A DNA stretch of 59,924 nucleotides, taken from positions 1 to 59,924 of IMG/VR virus record IMGVR_UViG_3300035682_000040. One strand, written 5' to 3'. Below the pieces are notes generated by a model, which was given only the letters and a program-made list of their open reading frames with translations, was not told the DNA's origin and did not search any database. The position numbers were made by a program, and so were the translations under genes. Positions 43,881-51,128 of this stretch are shown one piece after another. Positions within the stretch are counted from its first letter, which is position 1. The number at the start of each line of letters is the position of its first letter. Source of the stretch: a virus.

Positions 43881-44245
43881 CGGTAACTATCCATTTCTTT
43901 ACGAGCTTGTAGAACTTCATAATCTAATTCAGCTACTATTTGCTTGCGTCTTGTAGTAGCATCACGCCATTTAGATTTAGCTTGTTCAAAAGGATTTTCA
44001 ACTAATGTATATTTAATTGGATTATTTAAATCAGTTAATTCATATCCTTTAGCTCTCATGTTAGCTCGCCATTCAGCGTGTGGATGATTTGCTTCAAGAT
44101 CAGTTTCAGTTTCAGGTTCAGGTTCTATTTCAGGTTCAGATTGAAGTGTGGATGTGTATTCAGGGATAACCACATTATCAGGTAACTCGATTGAATTAAG
44201 ATCGTTTATTGCTCCGGGTGTGAAGTCAAGATTTAAGAGTGCCAT
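43877..44245 (-). CDS. Hypothetical Glu/Pro-rich protein
   Basis: A 122-residue protein with a repetitive acidic stretch SEPEIEPEPETETDLEA in the middle and a helical C-terminal half (KSKWRDATTRRKQIVAELDY). Position next to the iteron region suggests an early protein. No family recognised. Confidence 0.65.
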   Translation of the reverse strand: MALLNLDFTPGAINDLNSIELPDNVVIPEYTSTLQSEPEIEPEPETETDLEANHPHAEWRANMRAKGYELTDLNNPIKYTLVENPFEQAKSKWRDATTRRKQIVAELDYEVLQARKEMDSYR

Positions 44246-44705
44246 TTTGATACCTTATTAGAATTTTAGTGAGTTGATACTATACCATAAAAACATTTTA
44301 TAGTAAAGTATAAAGTATAAAAGAAAACTATTTACTATAAAAGAAAAAGAAAACATAGTTATAGAAAGTATAGCGAATAATATAAATACACAAAATAACT
44401 TTTCTTTTAATGTTTAATGTTTTCTTTTACTATAAAATAAAATACTACTTAGGTATATACTTATGGACCTATCAAATGCTGGGCTCCAAAGCCAAACTTG
44501 CTTACCAGCTACTATAGAAAGTAGCCTGAGTTATAGATCTTCAACACTTTACTATAAACATTTTTCTTTTACTATAAAATGTTTTCTTTTAGTTGCGTTA
44601 TAAAAGTTATAGAGTTATATAATTACTTGTTTTTATGCTTAACAAGTGTTAAAATGGTTTTGAGGGTAAAAACTCAATTCTATAACTTTAATTCTGAGGT
44701 GTAAA
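44246..44705. repeat. Iteron-like AT-rich control region, candidate origin
   Basis: A 460-bp gene-less, very AT-rich gap between diverging genes. The core TTTACTATAAA occurs five times: 44294-44308 (minus), 44331-44342, 44426-44439, 44548-44559 and 44567-44580 (plus). TTTCTTTTA recurs at 44401, 44421, 44563 and 44584. The first and last copies form a 19-bp inverted repeat (44290-44308 against 44568-44586). Near the centre is a GC-richer island with CTAC...GTAG hairpin (44510-44524). Layout fits a replication origin or regulatory switch. Confidence 0.6.
44627..44655 (+). promoter_or_regulatory. Plus-strand promoter with operator-like dyad
   Basis: TTGTTT (44627-44632), 17-nt spacer, TAAAAT (44650-44655). 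The spacer and -10 carry TTAACAAGTGTTAA (44639-44652), a symmetric version of the shared operator motif. It drives the gene at 44706. Confidence 0.65.
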
Positions 44706-45041
44706 ATGAAAAAATCTGTATCTAAATATGAATTTATGGGCGATTCTGCATTAACTGACAACTTTTCTTACAATGGTTTAGATGCTTTATTCGAGTGGTT
44801 TGAGGAATATGAAGATAGTTGTGGTGAGCAAATCGAATATGATCCTGTGGCTATACGATTAGATTTCACAGAGTTTGCAAGCATAGAGGAAATATCTAAT
44901 TACTATACTGAGATTCCACTTCCACCAGAAGAACTGGATGAAGACGATGAAACTGATTATGATGAAGAAGCATTAGAATGGCTCCGAGATCGTACTTCGG
45001 TGATAGTGTTCGAGGGTGGAATAATATTGCAGGACTTCTAA
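44706..45041 (+). CDS. Conserved acidic phage protein
   Basis: A 111-residue strongly acidic protein with DNFSYNGLDALFEWFEEYED followed by EQIEYDPVAIRLDFTEF, the core of a family of small acidic proteins frequent in phages and prophages. The one plus-strand operon inside the early region, controlled by its own operator-bearing promoter. DNA mimicry or anti-defence function is possible from charge but unproven. Confidence 0.75.
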   Translation: MKKSVSKYEFMGDSALTDNFSYNGLDALFEWFEEYEDSCGEQIEYDPVAIRLDFTEFASIEEISNYYTEIPLPPEELDEDDETDYDEEALEWLRDRTSVIVFEGGIILQDF

Positions 45042-45169
45042 TGATTGTATTCTTGACATTGATATTCATTCTTGTGGTTATGTACACATTAAGAATAATG
45101 GTAATGGTGTTCTTCGCAATAGTTTTCCCAGAACAGCAGAAACAAGTAACGCCAAGACGCAGAAGGTAA
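45041..45169 (+). CDS. Small membrane protein, 42 aa
   Basis: MIVFLTLIFILVVMYTLRIM... is a hydrophobic helix with a basic tail VTPRRRR. Start overlaps the upstream stop (TAATG) with AGGA 6 nt before. Followed at once by a strong terminator. No family recognised. Confidence 0.65.
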   Translation: MIVFLTLIFILVVMYTLRIMVMVFFAIVFPEQQKQVTPRRRR

Positions 45170-45176
45170 TAGGCAC

Positions 45177-45209
45177 AAAAAAGCCCTCGATTAAGAGGGC
45201 TTTATTTTT
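45177..45209. terminator. Bidirectional rho-independent terminator
   Basis: AAAGCCCTC (45180-45188) pairs with GAGGGCTTT (45195-45203) around a 6-nt loop, with T-rich tracts on both strands. It ends the plus-strand pair and the minus-strand gene at 45208. Confidence 0.9.
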
Positions 45210-45423
45210 AAAGGACGTAGTTCTTTTCCTCAGGTGGTTCTGGTAAATCTTCCCCAAACTCAAGATCAGCGGCAACTCGGATTAGTTCCCGAAGCCTCGT
45301 TTTAATCTTGTACAGTTCAATACAAGACGCAGTATCGCCTTTTGCATCTAAGACTTCATTTACAAGCCAGAACTCATCAATGTGGTTAGTCCAAATTCTA
45401 ATATATTTTTCTTTAGCAGTCAT
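45208..45423 (-). CDS. Hypothetical protein
   Basis: A 71-residue protein starting MTAKEKYIRIWTNHIDEFWL at ATG 45423, where GGAGAA is 5 nt upstream; the frame is open to 45438. Helical, acidic. No family recognised. Confidence 0.7.
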   Translation of the reverse strand: MTAKEKYIRIWTNHIDEFWLVNEVLDAKGDTASCIELYKIKTRLRELIRVAADLEFGEDLPEPPEEKNYVL

Positions 45424-45424
45424 T

Positions 45425-45601
45425 CTATTCTCCTTCAACTAAGACTTGGGTTTCACCAAGCCACTCTTCGGTTATCTGCCATTTGGCAGATTGTTTTTTA
45501 GCAAGAGCAATCAATTCATGCAGATCGCCAATGGCGATGTCGAACCAGTCGCCTTCCATATTAAAGTATTCTTCGTTGATCCAGACCCATAATGTACACA
45601 T
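45425..45601 (-). CDS. Hypothetical small protein, 58 aa
   Basis: MCTLWVWINEEYFNMEGDWF... with an AGGAG ribosome binding site, first gene behind the TTGACA/TAATAT promoter. Acidic and Trp-rich. Ends just before the next start. No family recognised. Confidence 0.7.
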   Translation of the reverse strand: MCTLWVWINEEYFNMEGDWFDIAIGDLHELIALAKKQSAKWQITEEWLGETQVLVEGE

Positions 45602-45651
45602 GTTTTACTCCTAGAAATGGTTAGGTTGGACACAATGCCCAACCAAGCTAT

Positions 45652-45680
45652 ATATTAACACACGTTAATGTTCTTGTCAA
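45652..45680 (-). promoter_or_regulatory. Strong minus-strand promoter with operator dyad
   Basis: Perfect TTGACA (45675-45680), 17-nt spacer, TAATAT (45652-45657). The spacer/-10 junction carries TTAACACACGTTAA (45655-45668), a TTAAC-N4-GTTAA dyad related to the other phage operator sites. Confidence 0.75.
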
Positions 45681-45683
45681 TAT

Positions 45684-45869
45684 TTAAATTATCCGCAACG
45701 TCAAAAGCATCGGATACAGTTTGGTTCCAAGAGCATGGAATTCAAGTTCTGCAAGGTTGTTTTGGTCTAAACATTTAGCACTATCCAAAAGACGTAAGGC
45801 TTGCGCCTCAGTCATCTTGTCTTGGACGAACTCGGCAATCTCAATTAATTGTTCTAAATTGAATTTCAT
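45684..45869 (-). CDS. Hypothetical small protein, 61 aa
   Basis: MKFNLEQLIEIAEFVQDKMT... from ATG 45869 with AGGAGAA upstream; the frame is open to 45953. All-helical. Its end abuts the strong promoter at 45652-45680. No family recognised. Confidence 0.65.
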   Translation of the reverse strand: MKFNLEQLIEIAEFVQDKMTEAQALRLLDSAKCLDQNNLAELEFHALGTKLYPMLLTLRII

Positions 45870-45879
45870 TCTTATTCTC

Positions 45880-46008
45880 CTAAAATTGATAAAGATAAAC
45901 AGCAATGGTAGACAGAAATAGTGCAATAGAAAGAGCAGCCATTCCAACCTCAATAAGATTGAATAACTGTCTTTTTTGTGCAGACGGAAGGTTTTTGTAG
46001 TCTTTCAT
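45880..46008 (-). CDS. Small membrane protein, 42 aa
   Basis: MKDYKNLPSAQKRQLFNLIE... followed by one transmembrane helix (VGMAALSIALFLSTIAVYLY). GGAG is 6 nt upstream of ATG. Its TAG carries the AGGAG of the next gene. No family recognised. Confidence 0.65.
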   Translation of the reverse strand: MKDYKNLPSAQKRQLFNLIEVGMAALSIALFLSTIAVYLYQF

Positions 46009-46036
46009 TTTGTACTCCGATTAGACATAGCGATAT

Positions 46037-46098
46037 TGCTATTTTATACAGTCTAAAATAAACCGTATAAAATAGCAGGGCAATCAAGCCCTGCTATT
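46037..46098 (-). promoter_or_regulatory. Overlapping, mutually exclusive hairpins (terminator/anti-terminator)
   Basis: Stem 1: AATAGCAGGGC (46071-46081) with GCCCTGCTATT (46088-46098), followed on the minus strand by TTTATAC, a terminator for the gene at 46107. Stem 2: TGCTATTTTATAC (46037-46049) with GTATAAAATAGCA (46065-46077), a perfect 13-bp inverted repeat. The stems share 46071-46077, so only one can form. Confidence 0.65.
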
Positions 46099-46106
46099 AT
46101 TAGCCC

Positions 46107-46577
46107 TTATGCAGTGTGGTTTTTTAACCACTTTTTGTAATTATTGATTTCAATACCAATATTGGCAACATTTACTGGCTTACCATTGGCACAATACAAA
46201 CCCATGCTATCAATAGCACCTATATACAGCTTAGTGACTGAAGTTTGAGTAATACCCAACTCAATGCAAGCTTGCCGAATCATATAACCGCTGGTGCCTG
46301 CTTTTAACTCACTATCGCCATAACCCTTGCTATTGCCAAAAGCATTCAGTTTTGATGCTTTTGGCTTATTAGGCGTTACAGTTGGTTTGATGCCATTCAT
46401 TTCATTTTGTGCCGCTTGAATGGCAAGTTCACGGTAGCTTGCCATGTCATTTGCAAGCTTAGTTGCCTTTACTGTATGGGCGTAAACAATAGCCCTTGTT
46501 TTAAGTGTTGGTAACTTGCCATTGATAACCAGTGGCAAGTTTACTGATTGAATTTTTTTAGTTGCTAATTTAGCCAT
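46107..46577 (-). CDS. Hypothetical basic protein
   Basis: A 156-residue basic protein starting MAKLATKKIQSVNLPLVING at ATG 46577 with AGGTG upstream; the frame is open to 46586. A Lys/Pro linker (~70-85) separates an N-terminal helical part from a C-terminal part with MIRQACIELGITQTSVTKLY, which could be an HTH. It faces three palindromic dyads, so DNA binding is plausible. Confidence 0.65.
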   Translation of the reverse strand: MAKLATKKIQSVNLPLVINGKLPTLKTRAIVYAHTVKATKLANDMASYRELAIQAAQNEMNGIKPTVTPNKPKASKLNAFGNSKGYGDSELKAGTSGYMIRQACIELGITQTSVTKLYIGAIDSMGLYCANGKPVNVANIGIEINNYKKWLKNHTA

Positions 46578-47095
46578 GATATACACCTATATATAATTGA
46601 TTGACACTAACACGCGTTAGCTACCTTAGGTATAGCAATGACCATGCCAACTATACCAAATATATTAATACCTTATTAATCAATTACTTATAATAACATA
46701 CTATCATACTAGGTTATTAGATTGCACCACATTAGTGCATATCACGCACCATAATAGTGCTTGTCACTGTAACATATTGATTTATATACATTAATTAATC
46801 ACCTCGTGCACCAAATCAGTGCAGGTTTTAACAATACCTTATTAATCAATCACTTATCCCCCCATGCCGGATTATTTTGAAAAAAGTGGGCGGTCTACCT
46901 CCCTACCACCAGACTCCCATTTTAGCTACCTAACACTTGTAAGGTACTATTCCAATATCCCTATTCTCAAAAATATGGATGAACCCTATTTAGCCGCCTA
47001 ACACATGTAACCCAACTAATCTCACGCACTCCTTGCATTGTGGTCATTATTGTGCTACTGTACCCAAAATTCCTAATCCCAATACCCTATATCCT
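46578..47095. repeat. Gene-less control region with dyads and direct repeats
   Basis: Three 17-bp dyads of form GCAC-N7-GTGC lie at 46723-46739, 46745-46761 and 46807-46823. They are enclosed by a 25-bp direct repeat with one mismatch (46667-46691 and 46833-46857, core AATACCTTATTAATCAAT). Operator-type sites occur at 46607-46620, 46931-46942 and 46999-47010. A C/G-rich stretch lies at 46857-46905. No ORF with a credible start was seen. Confidence 0.6.
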
Positions 47096-47653
47096 ATGAG
47101 CGTTATATCTTATTCTGAATTATGTGAACTTGTTGAAGCTGGTGTTATCAATGCTAAACCCAGTCAAATTAATGGAAGTTCAATCGACCTAACATTAGAC
47201 AATATCATTCGCACTGAGTCACCTAACACTCACGGCAAGCCAATTGACTTAGCCATTAAAGAAAACATCATCACCGCAGCGATTGACCTTAACAATAGCC
47301 CCTATCATTGTGGTTACATCATGCAACCAAACGAAATGATTCTAGCCTCATCCTTTGAAGTTTTTAACTTACCACATAATATCAGTGCTGAATATAAACT
47401 AAAATCCAGTATGGCGAGGAATGGCTTAGAACATCTTAATGCTGGCTGGTGTGATGCAGGTTGGACTAATTCTAAATTGACACTTGAACTTAAAAACGTA
47501 AATCAATTTCATAAACTATTATTAACTGTGGGTATGCCTATAGGTCAGGTTATATTCTACAAACATGAACCTGTACCTGTAGATAAGTCATACTCTATTC
47601 GTGGTCAGTACAACAACCAAACTGAAGTTACTGAATCAAAAGGAATCAGGTAA
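47096..47653 (+). CDS. dcd: dCTP deaminase / dUTPase-like
   Basis: A 185-residue nucleotide deaminase. PSQINGSSIDLTLDN (22-36), SSMARNGLEHLNAGWCDAGW (104-123, Ser104/Arg108 active-site motif) and LTLELKN with catalytic Glu131 match Dcd. It converts dCTP to dUTP, feeding dUMP to the phage ThyX. ATG 47096 gives the usual family length; the frame is open from 47033 but without homologous sequence there. The ribosome binding site is poor. Confidence 0.88.
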   Translation: MSVISYSELCELVEAGVINAKPSQINGSSIDLTLDNIIRTESPNTHGKPIDLAIKENIITAAIDLNNSPYHCGYIMQPNEMILASSFEVFNLPHNISAEYKLKSSMARNGLEHLNAGWCDAGWTNSKLTLELKNVNQFHKLLLTVGMPIGQVIFYKHEPVPVDKSYSIRGQYNNQTEVTESKGIR

Positions 47654-47895
47654 TGGTAGATAGCAACGAGCAACGAGAATTAATTAGGCAGACTGTGAAA
47701 GAGACTTTACTTTCATTAGGTATTGAAGTAGACGATCCTATTAAAGTACAAAGGGATTTTCAGCATTTAAGGGAGTGGCGTGAAACTACTGAAGCCTTAA
47801 AGTCCAAAGGGTTAATGACGTTGTTTGGTGTAGTCCTAGCAGGTATTCTAGGGTTTATTTGGTTGGGGTTTAAAGGTTCATTGGGAGTTAAATAA
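47653..47895 (+). CDS. Single-TM protein upstream of endolysin (holin-like)
   Basis: An 80-residue protein with a charged helical N-terminal part (EQRELIRQTVKETLLSLGIE) and a C-terminal transmembrane helix (LMTLFGVVLAGILGFIWLGF). Its start and stop overlap the dcd and endolysin genes by one base. This layout is common for phage proteins encoded directly before lysozymes and suggests a holin or lysis accessory protein. Confidence 0.7.
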   Translation: MVDSNEQRELIRQTVKETLLSLGIEVDDPIKVQRDFQHLREWRETTEALKSKGLMTLFGVVLAGILGFIWLGFKGSLGVK

Positions 47896-48392
47896 TGAAA
47901 GATATTTACGATGCTGATATTAAAAGGTTTCACAAAGAATATAATTTGCCGTTTGACTGGACTTTAGTAAAAGCTCAGTTGTTTCAAGAGTCGGGTTTAA
48001 ACCCTGAAGCTTGTAGCCCAGTGGGTGCTAAGGGTTTGGCTCAGTTTATGCCTGCTACTTGGGAAGAATACACTATTAAGTGTGGCTTGCCTGCTAAAAC
48101 TAGCCGTACTGATACTGTTGCTTCAATTCAATGCTGTGCTGCTTACATGAGGGCGTTAATTACGCAATGGAAAAGTAAAAGGACAGAGGTTGACCGCTAT
48201 AATTTAGCATTGGCTTCATACAATGCAGGTCTAGGTAACTTGCTGAAAGCACAGAAGATGGTTCATGGTGCTACGGATTATGCTACTATTATTTCAGCAT
48301 TGAAATTTGTTACTGGAAATGAAAATGCTTTACAAACTACAGATTATGTGGTTAAAATAAATGAGTTTCATAGATTATTAAATAAGAAGTAA
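47895..48392 (+). CDS. Endolysin, lytic transglycosylase (SLT domain)
   Basis: A 165-residue soluble lytic transglycosylase that cuts peptidoglycan glycan strands. The catalytic Glu32 is in QESGLNPEACSPVGAKGLAQ, followed by FMPATWEEY and ALASYNAGLGN, the SLT core. No signal peptide, so it needs a holin. Four Cys residues are present. Confidence 0.92.
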   Translation: MKDIYDADIKRFHKEYNLPFDWTLVKAQLFQESGLNPEACSPVGAKGLAQFMPATWEEYTIKCGLPAKTSRTDTVASIQCCAAYMRALITQWKSKRTEVDRYNLALASYNAGLGNLLKAQKMVHGATDYATIISALKFVTGNENALQTTDYVVKINEFHRLLNKK

Positions 48393-48400
48393 CTTAGAAT

Positions 48401-48457
48401 TGTGGTAACTGTAACCTTGGATACAGTCAGGATGAAATTAAATTTCCAGTTACCACA
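48401..48457 (+). promoter_or_regulatory. Long-loop inverted repeat between endolysin and terminase
   Basis: TGTGGTAACTG (48401-48411) and CAGTTACCACA (48447-48457) form a perfect 11-bp inverted repeat with a 35-nt loop. No U tract follows. It may be a regulatory or packaging-recognition site because the terminase genes follow. Confidence 0.5.
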
Positions 48458-48536
48458 CTTGTAGGTTGCGTTAAATAATAGACTTTAAAGACGTTAATTT
48501 AGTTAGCGTGACCTCAACTTATTATAGGAAACCAAA

Positions 48537-49025
48537 ATGAATTTATGGGGAAATGAAGGGCAATTACCTCTATCAGAAAGGGAACAAGCTCTTAGAAATG
48601 AATTTGTGCGACATTACTTGATTGATTTTGATCCAGTACTGGCGTGTATGAGAGTTGGTTTCACTAAAGCTTTTGCTGAAGATTACGCAATACGATTTAT
48701 GGCGGAACCATACGTTCAAAAACGGATTACTGAACTTAGTTTGGAGACTCCTGAAGATGAACTTGAACAAGAAGAACTCGATAAGCAACTTACTTTGTCA
48801 GTATTACGACAAGCTGCTACGAACGGACCTTATAGTTCAAGGGTTGCTGCTGCTGCAAAACTTGCTTCTATACTAGGTATGGATAAACCTGTTGCTAATA
48901 CACTTGATATTACCAGTAAAGGTGGTGTCATGGTTGTTCCTGGAATTAGTAATGTTGATGATTGGGAAGAAACTGCTTTGAAAGCTCAACAAGAGTTAAT
49001 TAACGCTGCACAAGAATCAATATGA
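48537..49025 (+). CDS. terS: Terminase small subunit
   Basis: A 162-residue DNA-packaging recognition protein. The N-terminal part with SEREQALRNEFVRHYLIDFD, ACMRVGFTKAFAEDYAIRFM and AEPYVQKRI is the HTH and oligomerisation core of the Terminase_2 family; AATNGPYSSRVAAAAKLASI follows. The order small ORF, large terminase, portal supports it. Its TGA overlaps the next ATG. Confidence 0.88.
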   Translation: MNLWGNEGQLPLSEREQALRNEFVRHYLIDFDPVLACMRVGFTKAFAEDYAIRFMAEPYVQKRITELSLETPEDELEQEELDKQLTLSVLRQAATNGPYSSRVAAAAKLASILGMDKPVANTLDITSKGGVMVVPGISNVDDWEETALKAQQELINAAQESI

Positions 49026-49195
49026 GAAATGTAGAAGCTGATAGAAGGGCAAAAAGTTTACAGTTAAGACCCAGACCGTCTTGTGAAAATAGTAAATGGC
49101 GGATAGTAATTGATCCACCTATGAATGATATGGATTATGTTAGAATGGAACGTATGCAAAGGTTCGCAGACAATAAAGCAAGGACTCTAAAGTAA
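49022..49195 (+). CDS. Small basic protein between terminase genes
   Basis: A 57-residue basic protein, MRNVEADRRAKSLQLRPRPS..., coupled on both sides (ATGA and TAATG overlaps). Contains IDPPMNDMDYVRMERM. Small ORFs of this sort between TerS and TerL are common in phages; function unknown. Confidence 0.7.
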   Translation: MRNVEADRRAKSLQLRPRPSCENSKWRIVIDPPMNDMDYVRMERMQRFADNKARTLK

Positions 49196-50799
49196 TGGTT
49201 GAAAAGGTAGTTTGGGCTCCGCTTCCAGGATCTCAAACTTTAGCAATGTCATGTCCTGCTCAAATTATCGTTTATCACGGTAGTCGAGGTCCTGGAAAGA
49301 CGGATTCTCAGTTAATGCGGTTTCGTGCTAAAGTTGGACAGGGTTATGGTCGGCATTGGCGAGGTATTATCTTTGATAGGGAATATAAGAACTTAGATGA
49401 CTTAGTTTCTAAGTCAATGCGTTGGTTTCCTGAGTTTAAGGATAACTGTCGCTTTATAAATTCTAAATCAGATTATAAATGGGTTTGGAAGACTGGCGAA
49501 GAACTACTTTTTCGTACAGTTAAGAAAGATCAAGACTATTGGGGTTTTCATGGGCAAGAATTTCCATTTATTGGGTGGAATGAGCTTACTAAGTACCCTA
49601 ATGGTAACTTATTTGAGATGATGATGTCCTGTAATCGGTCATCATTCAGACCTGAGGATTTTCCTTTTTATATTAATAAGGATATACTTAATAAAAAAGG
49701 TTTAATTCAGCATGTGCCTAGTAACCACAAGTTTGCTGAACAACGTCTACTGCCAGAAATCAATTTAGAGGTGTTTGCTACCTGCAATCCTCATGGTCCT
49801 GGACATAACTGGGTTAAAAGACGTTTTATTAGTGCTTCTCGCATGGGTGAAATTTTAAAAAACAAAGTTAATGTTTACAATCCTAGAACTCAAAAACGAG
49901 AAGATGTATTTAAAACTCAAACGCATATATTTGGAAGCTATAGGGAGAATAAATACCTAAGTCCTGAGTATGTTGCTACATTGGAGAGTATAGATGAGCC
50001 TAATAAAAAGAGAGCATGGCTTATGGGTGATTGGGATGTTGTTGCAGGGGGTATGTTTGACGACCTTTGGGATTCTAAGTTACATATTATTGAACCTTTT
50101 ACTGTCCCCGATAATTGGCGTATTGACCGTTCATTTGATTGGGGCAGTTCGCACCCTTTTTCAGTAGGTTGGTGGGCTGAAAGTGATGGTACAGATGTAA
50201 TATTGCCAGATGGTACTAAACGTAGTACTATAAGGGGAGATATATTCCGTATCGGGGAGTGGTACGGTTGGAATGGACGTCCAAATGAAGGATTACGAAT
50301 GTTGGCAGGTGATATTGCTCAAGGTATCATCGAAAGGGAACTTTCTATGGGTATCTATAAAAGGGTACATCCTGGACCTGCTGATAATTCAATTTATGAT
50401 GTTGAAAATGGAAATAGTATTGGCGCATCAATGGCTAATCCTGTTAGAATAAACGGAAACAACTATCCTGGAGTTACTTGGATACGTTCTGATAAATCTT
50501 CTGGTAGTCGTAAGGCTGGTTGGGAAAAAATGCGGTTGTATATGCGACAAGGTAAACCGCAAATTATTATAGATAAAGATACAAAAGAAAAAACTGTAAT
50601 TCCTCGGGAAAAACCAGGAATGTTTATCTTTAATAGTTGTAAATTATTTATAGATTTAGTACCAATTTTACCTAGAGATGAAATTGACCCTGATGATGTA
50701 GATACTGATGCTGAAGATCATATTGGTGATGAAGCACGTTACAAACTTCTATCCATTGGCGTTGGTGCTAAAGGTGGACGAACTAAAGGTGTTCAATAA
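49195..50799 (+). CDS. terL: Terminase large subunit
   Basis: The 534-residue packaging motor. Walker A GSRGPGKT (29-36), Walker B with catalytic Glu in FPFIGWNE (123-130), coupling motif FATCNPHGPG (194-203) and the nuclease domain starting with Asp315 in RSFDWGSSHP. It cuts and translocates DNA into the prohead together with the portal encoded downstream. Confidence 0.97.
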   Translation: MVEKVVWAPLPGSQTLAMSCPAQIIVYHGSRGPGKTDSQLMRFRAKVGQGYGRHWRGIIFDREYKNLDDLVSKSMRWFPEFKDNCRFINSKSDYKWVWKTGEELLFRTVKKDQDYWGFHGQEFPFIGWNELTKYPNGNLFEMMMSCNRSSFRPEDFPFYINKDILNKKGLIQHVPSNHKFAEQRLLPEINLEVFATCNPHGPGHNWVKRRFISASRMGEILKNKVNVYNPRTQKREDVFKTQTHIFGSYRENKYLSPEYVATLESIDEPNKKRAWLMGDWDVVAGGMFDDLWDSKLHIIEPFTVPDNWRIDRSFDWGSSHPFSVGWWAESDGTDVILPDGTKRSTIRGDIFRIGEWYGWNGRPNEGLRMLAGDIAQGIIERELSMGIYKRVHPGPADNSIYDVENGNSIGASMANPVRINGNNYPGVTWIRSDKSSGSRKAGWEKMRLYMRQGKPQIIIDKDTKEKTVIPREKPGMFIFNSCKLFIDLVPILPRDEIDPDDVDTDAEDHIGDEARYKLLSIGVGAKGGRTKGVQ

Positions 50800-51119
50800 T
50801 GAGAAAAATAACTATTATTTTATTTATAATCAGTACATTAGTTTTATTAAATGATTCTGAAGCTTCAACTTGCAGAAGTTATACAGTTAAAAAACAATTT
50901 GATAAAGAACAAGGATACCCACATGGTAGAAAAGGTTATGTTGTCGACCATATTTGTGCTTTGGCTCAGGGTGGTATTGATTCACCTAAAAATATGCAGT
51001 ATCAGACACTCGCAGATAGCAAAGCTAAAGATAAAATAGAGAACACTACTTATGGTAAAGCTTTATATTGTAATTCATCCAATTCAACTTTAAATCGTTT
51101 AGTATTTAACTGTAAATAA
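50799..51119 (+). CDS. Exported HNH-type nuclease
   Basis: A 106-residue protein with a clear N-terminal signal peptide (MRKITIILFIISTLVLLNDS, ~1-22) and an HNH core: YVVDHICALAQGGIDSPKNM (47-66) and LADSKAKDK (71-79). It lies between terminase large subunit and portal. HNH partners of terminase are usually cytoplasmic; this one should be exported or membrane-tethered. Two C-terminal Cys may form a disulfide. Confidence 0.85.
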   Translation: MRKITIILFIISTLVLLNDSEASTCRSYTVKKQFDKEQGYPHGRKGYVVDHICALAQGGIDSPKNMQYQTLADSKAKDKIENTTYGKALYCNSSNSTLNRLVFNCK

Positions 51120-51128
51120 GGAACTTCA

